Shown here: piece by piece, positions 1 to 8,722 of the stretch | Layout: the number at the start of each line of letters is the position of its first letter | Numbering within the stretch: position 1 is the first letter of the stretch | Assembly (NCBI GenBank): GCA_963666035.2 | Contig: CAXXJI010000019.1 | Coordinates: forward strand, 186,001 to 250,000 | DNA length: 64,000 nt | Reading direction: 5' to 3' | DNA from: CALMFG01 sp963666035 | GTDB lineage: Bacteria > Bacillota > Clostridia > Christensenellales > CALMFG01 | The notes under the pieces: generated by a model | Database searches by the model: none | Told to the model about the DNA's origin: nothing | The model's input: only the letters and a program-made list of their open reading frames with translations | Made by a program: the position numbers and the translations under genes

Positions 1-5
1 GTATT

Positions 6-13
6 AAACGTTT
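6..13. promoter_or_regulatory. Candidate LacI-family operator 1
   Basis: An AAACGTTT palindrome flanked by A/T lies upstream of the LacI-type gene. LacI/GalR proteins usually bind palindromes with a central CG pair. A second copy lies at 95-102, so autoregulation with two sites is plausible. This is inferred from sequence only. Confidence 0.4.
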
Positions 14-94
14 TATATAATTCACGGTAAATGCTGTATAAGGAATGTTTTTGGCTAATTATCATGGTTTTCTTACGATTTTCTCTTGATTGTT

Positions 95-102
95 AAACGT
101 TT
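95..102. promoter_or_regulatory. Candidate LacI-family operator 2
   Basis: A second AAACGTTT palindrome (context GTTAAACGTTTATG) lies about 40 bp before the regulator start and about 89 bp from the first copy. The spacing would allow DNA looping or promoter occlusion. No exact copy was seen in front of the ABC transporter or the GH43 gene. Confidence 0.45.
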
Positions 103-144
103 ATGTGATATTTTACATATTATTAAATGGAATAGGATATCTGA

Positions 145-1185
145 ATGGCAACAATAAAAGAAATATCAGAAAAAGCGAATGTCTCTATCGCAACGGTGTC
201 AAAAGTTTTAAACGGATTGCCTGGAATCAGTCAAGCAACGATCGATTCTGTTATGGCTATAGCCGAAGAATTAAACTACCGTCCAAATCTCTACGCCCGC
301 GGGCTCAAGAAAGGCGAGAGTAAAACCATCGGCGTTATTACCGAGGACTTAACTGTTTTTAATACGCCGGACATTGTGGATGGGATTGATGCTTATTGCG
401 ATACCCACGATTATCACTATATATTAGGGAACCTTCGGTTCAACAAGCGGTTCGGAAACCAACCGAAGGATACCGAAGTTTGCTCAAAAATTCTGCATTC
501 GGTTGTGGATACCATGCTTTCAAAGCAAATGGACGGGCTTATCTACGTAGGCTGCCACAGCCATGCGGTTGTTCCAATCTTCAATCGCGAAGATATACCC
601 ATGGTTTATGCTTACTGCTATAGTACCGATCCAAATATACCCGCTGTTCTCTATGACGACCAAAAAGCAGCCTTGGAAGCAACGCAGCTGCTCATAAAAA
701 AAGGGCATAGCAATATTGGCGTTATAGCAGGGCAAATGGATAGTATCCATACAACCAACCGTAATCTTGGGTATCAGGAAGCGCTCTATACGCACAAAAT
801 ACCTTTTAACCCGAAAAACACAATGTATGGCGATTGGACAAGAGAATCTGGTTATCAACTGGCTAAGCAATTGGTCGATGATGGTGTAACGGCTATTTTT
901 GCCCATAACGATTTGATGGCCGTCGGCGCAATCGAGTATTGTAGCAACGCAGGTATTCAAGTCGGTAAAGATTTGGCGATGATTGGTTTTGATAACCGTG
1001 AAATCGGCACGGCTTGCCGGCCGAGCCTGAGTACCGTGTCTTTGCCTCTCTTTGAAATTGGTCAGAATGCTTCGCATCTCTTGCTGGATATCCTCGCAAA
1101 CCCCGATGCTCCAAGGGCGCAAAAGCTGATGTTGTCTTGCCAGATTGTTGAGCGCGAGTCCACCGGCTATAAAAATAACAAATAA
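145..1185 (+). CDS. LacI/GalR-family transcriptional regulator
   Basis: This 346-residue protein has the classic LacI layout. An N-terminal helix-turn-helix (residues 1-50, with IKEISEKANVSIATVSKVLNG) is followed by a periplasmic-binding-protein-like sugar-sensing domain ending with the usual HLLLDIL region. It probably represses a pentose or arabino-oligosaccharide regulon. The GH51 arabinofuranosidase starts 10 bp downstream on the same strand, so the two are almost certainly co-transcribed and self-regulated through the AAACGTTT sites upstream. The family is clear and the effector sugar is inferred from context. Confidence 0.93.
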   Translation: MATIKEISEKANVSIATVSKVLNGLPGISQATIDSVMAIAEELNYRPNLYARGLKKGESKTIGVITEDLTVFNTPDIVDGIDAYCDTHDYHYILGNLRFNKRFGNQPKDTEVCSKILHSVVDTMLSKQMDGLIYVGCHSHAVVPIFNREDIPMVYAYCYSTDPNIPAVLYDDQKAALEATQLLIKKGHSNIGVIAGQMDSIHTTNRNLGYQEALYTHKIPFNPKNTMYGDWTRESGYQLAKQLVDDGVTAIFAHNDLMAVGAIEYCSNAGIQVGKDLAMIGFDNREIGTACRPSLSTVSLPLFEIGQNASHLLLDILANPDAPRAQKLMLSCQIVERESTGYKNNK

Positions 1186-1195
1186 AGGTGAAACC

Positions 1196-2725
1196 ATGAA
1201 ACTGACTGCATCCATAAACTTGGACGTAAATAAAAGAATTTCTGCAATTGACCCGAGAATTTACGGGTCTTTTATTGAGCACATGGGGCGCGCCATTTAC
1301 ACCGGTATATTCGAACCCGGACATGAATCCGCAGATGCATCCGGCATCCGCCAGGATGTTGTTGAGCTTATTCGACCCATGAGCATCCCGGTTATACGCT
1401 ATCCCGGCGGCAATTTTGTATCCGGCTATCGCTGGGAAGACGGGATCGGCCCAAAGGAAACCCGTCCTGTTCGTCCGGAACTCGCCTGGTTTGCCTTGGA
1501 AACCAACCAATTCGGCACCAATGAGTTTATGGATTTCCTAGAACAAATCAATGCGGGTGCGATGATGTCGGTTAATCTCGGTACTCGTGGTGCTCAAGAT
1601 GCCGTTAACCTGCTGGAGTACTGCAATTTCTCTGGCGGTACATATTACAGCGACTTGCGAAAATCACACGGATATGATAACCCACATGATATTAAGTTGT
1701 GGTGCCTCGGCAACGAGATGGATGGGCCATGGCAGATTTGCGCAAAAACCGCAGAAGAATATGGCCGCGTTGCTTGCGAAACGGCAAAAATGATGAAATG
1801 GCTGGACCCTAGTATCGAGCTTGTGGCTTGCGGTAGTTCTTTTCGGGAAATGCCCACATTCGGCGAATGGGAGCGCACGGTTCTGCGCCATACCTATGAG
1901 CACATTGATTACCTGTCGCTGCATAATTACTATACGAACAATGAAAATAATATTGCATCTTTTCTGGCAAGCAATATTAGAATGGGACACTTTATTAATG
2001 AAGTCGCCGATATTTGCAAGGATATAAAAGCTGAAAAAAAGACAGATAAGGACATCTATCTTTCGTTTGATGAGTGGAATGTCTGGTACCATTATAAAAA
2101 ACATGGAGTGGAGCCCCCAAAATGGATAAGTGCCCGTCCAATTGAAGAAGAAGCTTTCGACTTTGCAGACGCCTTGCTTATCGGTAGTATGTTAATCACA
2201 CTGATTAATCATTCGGATATTGTAAAAATCGCCTGTCTGGCACAATTGGTTAACACCATTGCTCCCATTATGACCGAGCCCGATGGAATAGCTTGGGTAC
2301 ATTCCATTTATTATCCGTTTCTTTTAACCTCGCAGTTTGGACGCGGAATAGCCTTGGATATTGAATTGAACTCGCCTACATACGATTGCAACGACATAAA
2401 GCAGATTCCCTATATCGACTGTGCCGCAGTTTTATCCGAAGATAGTACAGAAATCAGTTTATTTCTTGTCAACAAACATCTAAGCGACGATATCGAGTGT
2501 CATCTAACTTTCCATGGTTTTAATTTTGAGAATTCATATGAGGGATCTTGCTTAAGCGGGTTCGAGTTTTCCGATACTAATACGCCAGAAGCACAAATGA
2601 TTATACCTAATAAATATCAGGATGAATTTAAAGATATGGGTTCTCCAACGCTAAATATACCTAAAGCTTCGTGGAGTCTAATACGCTTAAAAAAAAGAGA
2701 AACAATTTCTCCTAATAAAGTTTAG
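1196..2725 (+). CDS. abfA: GH51 alpha-L-arabinofuranosidase
   Basis: This roughly 509-residue intracellular enzyme removes terminal arabinofuranosyl residues from arabinan or arabinoxylan oligosaccharides. The GH51 signature is seen: the N-terminal IDPRIYGSFIEHMGRAIYTG segment, the acid/base glutamate in WCLGNEMDGPW and the nucleophile glutamate in LSFDEWNVWY, followed by the C-terminal beta domain. There is no signal peptide, so import by the nearby ABC transporter fits. ATG at 1196 is chosen because AAAGGTG lies just upstream; an earlier in-frame ATG at 1145 is inside the regulator gene. The length matches the family. Confidence 0.95.
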   Translation: MKLTASINLDVNKRISAIDPRIYGSFIEHMGRAIYTGIFEPGHESADASGIRQDVVELIRPMSIPVIRYPGGNFVSGYRWEDGIGPKETRPVRPELAWFALETNQFGTNEFMDFLEQINAGAMMSVNLGTRGAQDAVNLLEYCNFSGGTYYSDLRKSHGYDNPHDIKLWCLGNEMDGPWQICAKTAEEYGRVACETAKMMKWLDPSIELVACGSSFREMPTFGEWERTVLRHTYEHIDYLSLHNYYTNNENNIASFLASNIRMGHFINEVADICKDIKAEKKTDKDIYLSFDEWNVWYHYKKHGVEPPKWISARPIEEEAFDFADALLIGSMLITLINHSDIVKIACLAQLVNTIAPIMTEPDGIAWVHSIYYPFLLTSQFGRGIALDIELNSPTYDCNDIKQIPYIDCAAVLSEDSTEISLFLVNKHLSDDIECHLTFHGFNFENSYEGSCLSGFEFSDTNTPEAQMIIPNKYQDEFKDMGSPTLNIPKASWSLIRLKKRETISPNKV

Positions 2726-2794
2726 TTTTGGTGCTATGCATGATTTCTTTCCCAATGATTGTTTCTTAAGCGCAGTTTCGGATCAAACCCTAAA

Positions 2795-3229
2795 AACCCT
2801 GATGTTGTTTGGCTAAAACAGCAGATTAGAAACGCTATGCCATTTGATCATAAACCCAAATACTTAATCCATGACAATGGCAAAGCATTTGTAAGCAAGG
2901 ATTTCCAATCTTTTCTGTCATCCTTTAAAGTTTCATCCAAAAGAACAGCTTACCGTTCTCCTTGGCAGAACGGCATTTGTGAAAGAGCTGTTGGTATTAT
3001 TAGAAATGAAATTCTACGTTTTACTATTCCTTTAAACGAAGTACATCTACAAAAAATGCTTAATGGGTACATTAATAAGTTTTACAATACTCATCGCACG
3101 CATCAAGGCATCAATCGCAAGACTCCGCTACCTCATGAGAATCTAGAGCCAATCACATTGAAGGAAACATTTATTGATTCAACGCCTATTTTAGGCGGTC
3201 TGTATCATACATATATGAGAGCAGCCTAA
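2795..3229 (+). pseudogene. Transposase C-terminal fragment (rve/DDE integrase type)
   Basis: The reading frame encodes the end of a DDE integrase core: the second Asp in YLIHDNGKAF, the Glu region in GICERAVGIIRNE, and the closing FYNTHRTHQGI typical of IS3/IS481-like enzymes. The first catalytic Asp and the DNA-binding domain are absent, so it cannot be active. It is nearly identical in arrangement to the copy ending at 41264, with scattered substitutions showing independent decay. Confidence 0.8.
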
Positions 3230-3423
3230 TTTATTTATTGACCATCATTTCAAAAAACATGTCTTTTTGTTGTTCGCAGATTTCCTAATAAGATATTTTG
3301 CTTAAAATCTTGATTCTTGTTTTAAGAAAAATTCTGGATCTTGTTTCAAAATAGTTGTTAAAAATGAACTCTAACCTCCAATTTGTTTGCGTTTCCACCA
3401 GATTTTTATTTTTAAGGTCGACA
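2795..3423 (+). mobile_element. 5'-truncated remnant of an rve-integrase insertion sequence (copy 1)
   Basis: This stretch matches the right 600 bp or so of the longer element at 40054-41460. It holds the transposase C-terminus, the same roughly 190-bp trailer and the same terminal GGTCGACA. The left part is missing: similarity starts abruptly around 2795. It lies just after the arabinofuranosidase gene and may have removed the original end of that transcription unit. Confidence 0.8.
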
Positions 3424-3654
3424 GATTGACAGTCCAATATTGCGTTTCCCGTTCAGTATTTTACTGTCGGGATATAAAAAGATCTCCTTACATATCACTA
3501 TGAAAAGAAATCTTTTAAGAGGAGACTATGTTTATAGCAAATTGATTTATACATGCAACACGAGAATCCTCTCCAATTCAATGGTCGCGTGTACCTAAAC
3601 GTGATAATATAGCCCTCCTCTTGTCTTATACTCCGCTCACGCAATATCTTTTGC

Positions 3655-4689
3655 TTAGACTTTTTTCAAGCCTGCTCTTTCCCTAACCACTGAAAATACC
3701 GCTTGTAATACAATAAATAGGCAAAGCAATGACGCAACTGCTACATCTGACCATCCAGAAGATAGTTTGCCATTAGTATTAATCAGCGTTGTAATCGTTC
3801 CAATAATCAGCACCCCAAAAAACGAACCGATTACATTGCCTACACCGCCTGTCAGCAGCGTTCCTCCAACAACTGCTGCAGCAATCGCCTGCATTTCAAG
3901 ACCTTTAGCCTGTTGAACAGAACCTGCCATTGTATTCATACAATAACAGATGCCTCCTATCGTACACAGTACTGACGATAACACATATGCTTTTAGCTTT
4001 ATTTGCTTTACCCTTAGTCCCATCATTCGTGCGGATGTTTCATTACCACCAATGGCATATAATGCACGGCCAAACTTAGTATATTTCAACATGATGAAGA
4101 TGAGGACAATACATACACATGCAATAATGACATGCGGATAAATAAAAGGAGTCATAGTAATACCTTTTTTGTTGACATACCCTAGGAATTCCGGAAAATA
4201 AATCTTGGCATTCGCCCATCCATAGAATAAAACATTATCTGCTTCTGTAATTGAAAGTTGTTCAGTGCTAATTACAGCTGTCATACCTCTTGCAAAGAAT
4301 AACCCGGCCATGGTGATTATAAAAGGCTGAATATTCATATAACTGATAAAGAACCCTTGCGTTAACCCAAATGCAACCCCAATCACCAATATCAGTGCCA
4401 GCAAGAGAATTGCATTATATCCAGCATCCATTCCTGCTGCAAGGAACATGCAATCCATGGCAACGAGAGAGCCCACCGAAATATCAATTCCGCCAATAAG
4501 CATTACACAAGTCATGCCGCAAACCACGCAAAATAACCCAGAATTGTTGATAAGCACATTTAAAAATGTTTGAAATCGGCCAAATCCTTTGTCCTGATAT
4601 ATCATACATCCTATAAAATACATGACAACAAAGAGCATAATCGTCACGATGACCATCCATGTCTTATTGTTTATCCCTTTTCTTTTCAT
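3655..4689 (-). CDS. Sugar ABC transporter permease (YjfF-like)
   Basis: A polytopic membrane protein of 344 residues in the BPD_transp_2 (RbsC/YjfF) family, which moves monosaccharides through the membrane. The hallmark GGIDISVGSLVAMDCM segment near residue 66 and the later GGNETSARMMGL coupling-loop motif are visible. It is the last gene of the transporter operon and overlaps the preceding permease gene by 4 nt (ATGA), indicating translational coupling. By analogy with E. coli YtfQRT-YjfF the substrate is a furanose sugar. Arabinofuranose is a good guess from the neighbouring GH51 gene, but not proven. Confidence 0.92.
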   Translation of the reverse strand: MKRKGINNKTWMVIVTIMLFVVMYFIGCMIYQDKGFGRFQTFLNVLINNSGLFCVVCGMTCVMLIGGIDISVGSLVAMDCMFLAAGMDAGYNAILLLALILVIGVAFGLTQGFFISYMNIQPFIITMAGLFFARGMTAVISTEQLSITEADNVLFYGWANAKIYFPEFLGYVNKKGITMTPFIYPHVIIACVCIVLIFIMLKYTKFGRALYAIGGNETSARMMGLRVKQIKLKAYVLSSVLCTIGGICYCMNTMAGSVQQAKGLEMQAIAAAVVGGTLLTGGVGNVIGSFFGVLIIGTITTLINTNGKLSSGWSDVAVASLLCLFIVLQAVFSVVRERAGLKKV

Positions 4690-5783
4690 AATACGTCATC
4701 TCCCTTGCCCGCAGACGCCCTCAGCGCTACGGTTTGTAGTGGCTTGCTGCGGTTTTTCCAAGTAGTAATCCATTGTTTAAACACTGGCGACTGTACTGCA
4801 ACAATAATAATCACGATAACGGCTTTAATCACGGGTGCTTGTATCGCTGAAACCCCCATTGCAAGCAGCGTTACTGTAATCGCCTGAATGGTATATGCGC
4901 CAAGAATAGACCCTGCTAGATTAAATTTTCCGCCGCCCAGGCTGTTGCCTCCAAGTGCCACCGCTAATATCGCATCCAGTTCATAATTGAGCCCAATGTT
5001 ATTTGGATCTGCAGAATAGATTCTTGAGGAACTTATCACGCCTGCAATGCCTGCACATATTCCACAAATCACGAAACAGGTAAATATAATCCTGCTGGAA
5101 TTAATACCCAGCAATCTTGATGCCCTCGAATTAACCCCTACAGACTGAACATAAAGGCCCAACGTTGTTTTTTTCAATATTAACGCTACAATAGCAACCA
5201 CCGCCACCGTAACGAAGACCGGCGTGGGGACAGGGCACATCCAATCTCCAATTTTAAAGAAATTTCCCAAATATTTATACGGCTCATATCGAATATAGAT
5301 TAGCATATTATTCGTTACCAGCAAGCTCACTGCTCTTCCCGCCGTGAACAGAATAAGCGTTGCAATCATTGACTGGATTTTTAACTTGGAAACCAAAACA
5401 CCGTTAAATACGCCTGCAACTCCGCCCATCAAGATGCCGCCTAAGATGCCTAGCATCATGGGCATTTGAAGCTCGGTTGTCGTTTTTACCCCGAAACCAG
5501 CCAGCAGCATACAAGTAAAGCAGCCAGACAGACTCATCACTGAGCCAACAGAGATATCCGGCCCTTTTGATGCAGCAAGTACAATCGTCATACCCACTGC
5601 AAGAATGGCAATTTCGCTACCACGATTTAAGATATCAATAAGGCGTCCGTATAGGACCCCGTTGTTTATTGAGATATCAAAGAAATTCGGACTTTTTATC
5701 AAATTAACCAGCAATACTAATACAAGACAAAATGCCGACAAAAACAACTTGTGACTGGCGATTTTTTTAATTGATTTCAACAT
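4686..5783 (-). CDS. Sugar ABC transporter permease (YtfT-like)
   Basis: About 365 residues with many hydrophobic helices, in the ribose/galactofuranose permease family. It pairs with the downstream permease to form the channel. Motifs include GPDISVGSVMSLSGC and the coupling region GVNSRASRLLGI. ATG at 5783 is preferred over the in-frame ATG at 5807 because GGGAGGGG lies 8 nt upstream of it. Either start overlaps the end of the ATPase gene (which ends at 5767), as is usual in these operons. Confidence 0.92.
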   Translation of the reverse strand: MLKSIKKIASHKLFLSAFCLVLVLLVNLIKSPNFFDISINNGVLYGRLIDILNRGSEIAILAVGMTIVLAASKGPDISVGSVMSLSGCFTCMLLAGFGVKTTTELQMPMMLGILGGILMGGVAGVFNGVLVSKLKIQSMIATLILFTAGRAVSLLVTNNMLIYIRYEPYKYLGNFFKIGDWMCPVPTPVFVTVAVVAIVALILKKTTLGLYVQSVGVNSRASRLLGINSSRIIFTCFVICGICAGIAGVISSSRIYSADPNNIGLNYELDAILAVALGGNSLGGGKFNLAGSILGAYTIQAITVTLLAMGVSAIQAPVIKAVIVIIIVAVQSPVFKQWITTWKNRSKPLQTVALRASAGKGDDVL

Positions 5784-7296
5784 CTGATTCCCCTCCCGCA
5801 ATTTCATCCATCACTTTTTCTTGCGTCATCAGATCAGATATTTCGCTGACTTTTTGTCTGTCTCTCATAATACACATACGGCTGCATGTGCGCAGCATCT
5901 CCTCAATTTCTGATGAGATAAATACAATACTCATCCCTTCATCCGCAAATTCTAGTATTAACTTTTGAAATTCTGTCTTTGTACCAACGTCAATTCCTCT
6001 TGTCGGTTCATCTAAAATCAAAAAATCCGGCTTTGTGCAGATCCATCTTGCAAGAATCACTTTTTGTTGATTTCCTCCCGACAGTTGGCTAACCATTGTC
6101 TCGGTGGACGCTGTTTTAATACTAAGCAGTTCTATAAATTCTTTGGCCAATTTATCCTGCTTTTCTCTAGACAGCATCTTAAAAAACCCGTTTCTCGTCT
6201 GAAGCGCCAGAATAATATTTTCTCGAACAGAAAGCTCACTGATTAGTCCATCGTTCTTCCGATCGTCTGGCAAGTAGCCCATCCCCGCTTTGATTGCATC
6301 AATTGGCGCTCTTATCTTTAACTCTTTTCCCTTAAACTTCAGCTTGCCAGTCTGACTACGGTCTGCACCATAAATACAGCGCACCATTTCCGATCTGCCT
6401 GAACCCAGCAATCCCGCAATTCCAACAACTTCACCTTCGTGTATATTAAAATCAAATGGATAAATTTTTCCGCTATGCGATAGACCGTGTGCATCAATAA
6501 CCACTTTATCACTGATATCCTTTGCACTTCCGTGTTTTTTTATCGTTGCAAGATCATCTAAGTCCTTCCCCAGCATTGCTGCGACAAGTTTAACTCTTGG
6601 AAGCTCTGCTGTTCTGTATTCTCCGACAAATGCTCCATTACGAAGAACGGTAATCCGATCTGCCACCTCATAAACTTGTTCTAAAAAATGGGTGACAAAC
6701 AGAATTGCAACACCTTCACTTTTCAATTTATTCATAAGCTTAAACAGCTCTTCAACCTCTTTTTCATCCAGCGAAGAGGTTGGTTCATCCAGTATAAGAA
6801 CTTTCGCTTTGATATCCACCGCACGCGCAATTGCAATCAACTGCTGAATCGCCAACGAATAGCTTCCCAGTTCTTTTACCACATCTATCTCAAGCCTATG
6901 CTCATTCATTATTTTCTCGGACATTCTGTTCATTTTCTTCCAGTCAACAAATCCGAGCTTAGTTTTTGGTTCTCGACCAATAAACAGATTTTCAGCAACA
7001 GACAAATTTGGACAAAGATTGACTTCCTGGTAAACGGACACAATACCCATATCCTGCGCTTGCTGTGTGGAGTGAAGAAAAAGGTTTTTCTCATTCCCCT
7101 CTATATAAATCTCGCCACCATCGCGCTCATATACGCCGGTTAAGCATTTGATCAATGTCGATTTTCCCGCGCCATTTTCGCCCATCAATGCATGGATTTC
7201 ACCTTTACGCAATGTCAGCTGTGCACCAGCCAGTGCAACAACTCCGGGAAATCGCTTATCCATATCCCGAAGCGATAATATCACTTTTTCTGCCAT
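5767..7296 (-). CDS. Sugar ABC transporter ATP-binding protein (double NBD, YtfR/RbsA-like)
   Basis: This 509-residue protein has two fused nucleotide-binding domains. The first has Walker A GENGAGKST (about residue 40) and Walker B VLILDEPT. The second has the altered P-loop GLLGSGRSE, the intact signature LSGGNQQK and Walker B FLILDEPT. A weakly conserved second P-loop is normal for the monosaccharide-import family. It powers the two downstream permeases. Its start has a GGAG site and follows a 118-bp gap containing a strong stem-loop after the binding-protein gene. Confidence 0.95.
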   Translation of the reverse strand: MAEKVILSLRDMDKRFPGVVALAGAQLTLRKGEIHALMGENGAGKSTLIKCLTGVYERDGGEIYIEGNEKNLFLHSTQQAQDMGIVSVYQEVNLCPNLSVAENLFIGREPKTKLGFVDWKKMNRMSEKIMNEHRLEIDVVKELGSYSLAIQQLIAIARAVDIKAKVLILDEPTSSLDEKEVEELFKLMNKLKSEGVAILFVTHFLEQVYEVADRITVLRNGAFVGEYRTAELPRVKLVAAMLGKDLDDLATIKKHGSAKDISDKVVIDAHGLSHSGKIYPFDFNIHEGEVVGIAGLLGSGRSEMVRCIYGADRSQTGKLKFKGKELKIRAPIDAIKAGMGYLPDDRKNDGLISELSVRENIILALQTRNGFFKMLSREKQDKLAKEFIELLSIKTASTETMVSQLSGGNQQKVILARWICTKPDFLILDEPTRGIDVGTKTEFQKLILEFADEGMSIVFISSEIEEMLRTCSRMCIMRDRQKVSEISDLMTQEKVMDEIAGGESDVEIN

Positions 7297-7350
7297 TTCA
7301 TTTTCTCCTCAAAACATACCTTCAGCTCAAAACGCGCTTATCCATGATGC

Positions 7351-7386
7351 CAATTAAGGGAGGCATATTGCAGCCCCCCATAATTG
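7351..7386 (-). promoter_or_regulatory. Intercistronic stem-loop after the binding-protein gene
   Basis: CAATTA pairs with TAATTG, and inside it GGGAGGC pairs with GCCCCCC, giving about 13 bp of stem. On the transcribed (minus) strand no T-run follows, so it is more likely an mRNA-stabilising or partial attenuation structure than a full terminator. Such structures commonly keep binding-protein mRNA more abundant than the rest of the operon. Confidence 0.5.
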
Positions 7387-7414
7387 TTTTTCTTGTTCAT
7401 GCAAAAGCACTCAA

Positions 7415-8503
7415 TTAATATGGTGTGTTCGCAACGATCTCATCTGTAACCAAAATCAAATCTTCGGTCACTGCTTCACCAATGCTATTTACATAAGTGA
7501 TTGTTGCAAGGTCGTCCTCAGCAACATACCAAGGTTCAACCATGAATGTTTTATCCGGAACTGTTTCGCCCGCTTCAATTTTTTTGATGGTTGCCGCAAG
7601 TGTGGGGCCCTGCAGAGGATAGCAGCAGAAATCAGCATTAATTTTGCCTTCTGTAACAAACTGCAGTGCAGCTTTACATGCATCCCAGGAAATCAGGATA
7701 ACGTCTTGGTCCACGCCATAGGAAACGCCAGCAGCGTCCATTGCATCCATTGCACCGTATGCTTCGTTGTCATTTTGGCAAACAACAACATTGAACTCGC
7801 CCGGATAGCTCTTGCAATAAGATTCCATCACTTTCATGCCGCCTTCTTGAGTGAAGTCGCCAGTCTGTGAATCGATGATATTCCAACCGTTTTCATCAGC
7901 GTATTGCTTAAATCCATTTGAGCGGCCAATCTCAGCGGAAGCGCCAATTGTACCCTGAATAACAAGGATATTCAATTCAGAAATACCTTTTAATTCAGCA
8001 TAGTCTTTCAACCAAGCGCCAGCTGCAAGACCTTCGTTCATAAACTCAGAACCAATCCATGTTGAATATTTGTCTGAATCATCAACTGTACGGTCAAGGA
8101 TAATAACCGGAATACCGGCATCTTCAGCTTCTGTCAGGACGGTATCCCAGCCAGTTGAAACGATAGGAGCAATAACGATGTAATCTACATCATCCTGAAT
8201 AAACTGACGAACTGCTTCAATCTGTGCTGCGGAGTCATTGTCGCAGTCTACAAATGAAAGATCAAATCCATTTGCTTCGGACAATGCTTCCTGTGCAGAG
8301 TTGGTAGATGCCATACGCCAGTCGGATTCATGACCAACCTGTGCAAATCCAACGGTGATCAACCCGCCCTCTTCTGCCGGTTCGGCTGCTACAGCTTCCT
8401 CAGCTTGCGCAGGTTCAGCTGGAGCAGCTTCTTCCGCCGCGCCGCAAGCCGCTAGAGTCAACAGCATCAAAAGGCATAATACAACTACAATTAATTTTTT
8501 CAC
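7415..8503 (-). CDS. Sugar ABC transporter substrate-binding lipoprotein (YtfQ-like)
   Basis: This 362-residue protein has a lipoprotein signal peptide (lipobox LAAC near residue 20), an Ala/Glu-rich linker, then a type I periplasmic-binding fold of the RbsB/YtfQ family (TVGFAQVGHESDWRMASTNS near the start, DRTVDDSDKYSTWIGSE in the middle). It is anchored outside the membrane and captures the sugar for the downstream permeases. The start codon is GTG with an AAGGAG site. The gene is first in the transporter operon. The FAQVGHESDWR segment is very like the FSQLGRESGWR of the sensor-linked lipoprotein at 11743-12714, so both probably bind related ligands. Confidence 0.95.
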   Translation of the reverse strand: MKKLIVVVLCLLMLLTLAACGAAEEAAPAEPAQAEEAVAAEPAEEGGLITVGFAQVGHESDWRMASTNSAQEALSEANGFDLSFVDCDNDSAAQIEAVRQFIQDDVDYIVIAPIVSTGWDTVLTEAEDAGIPVIILDRTVDDSDKYSTWIGSEFMNEGLAAGAWLKDYAELKGISELNILVIQGTIGASAEIGRSNGFKQYADENGWNIIDSQTGDFTQEGGMKVMESYCKSYPGEFNVVVCQNDNEAYGAMDAMDAAGVSYGVDQDVILISWDACKAALQFVTEGKINADFCCYPLQGPTLAATIKKIEAGETVPDKTFMVEPWYVAEDDLATITYVNSIGEAVTEDLILVTDEIVANTPY

Positions 8504-8667
8504 TTCTCTTCTCCTTTATGAGATAATTTATTGATTGGATGTTATCATTAGTAAACTTAAAACGTAATACTATTAATTATCATAATTTTTTTGTGCATAT
8601 TTATCCATGTCATTAAGACAGACAAATATGGATAATATACGAGTAAAATAATGTTAAACCGAGTAAA

Positions 8668-8702
8668 AAAATAAAGCCGGCTGTTTTATAGACCGACTTT
8701 AT
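8668..8702 (-). terminator. Rho-independent terminator of the sensory operon
   Basis: Read on the minus strand, AAAGTCGG and CCGGCTTT form a stem (one G-T pair) around an A/T-rich loop, followed by ATTTTTTT. It sits right after the response regulator gene and before the promoter region of the transporter operon. Confidence 0.8.
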
Positions 8703-8722
8703 ATTAAAAGCGATTATATTTT

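Noticed and set aside
520..1510. Minus-strand open frames opposite the LacI and GH51 genes
   Set aside because: They overlap clear genes on the plus strand, have no ribosome sites or family motifs, and are shadows of biased codon use.
3527..3650. Possible small gene reading MFIAN, stop, FIHATRESSPIQW on the plus strand
   Set aside because: It has a stop at codon 6, no recognised family, and overlaps the end of the permease gene; it may be debris but cannot be supported.
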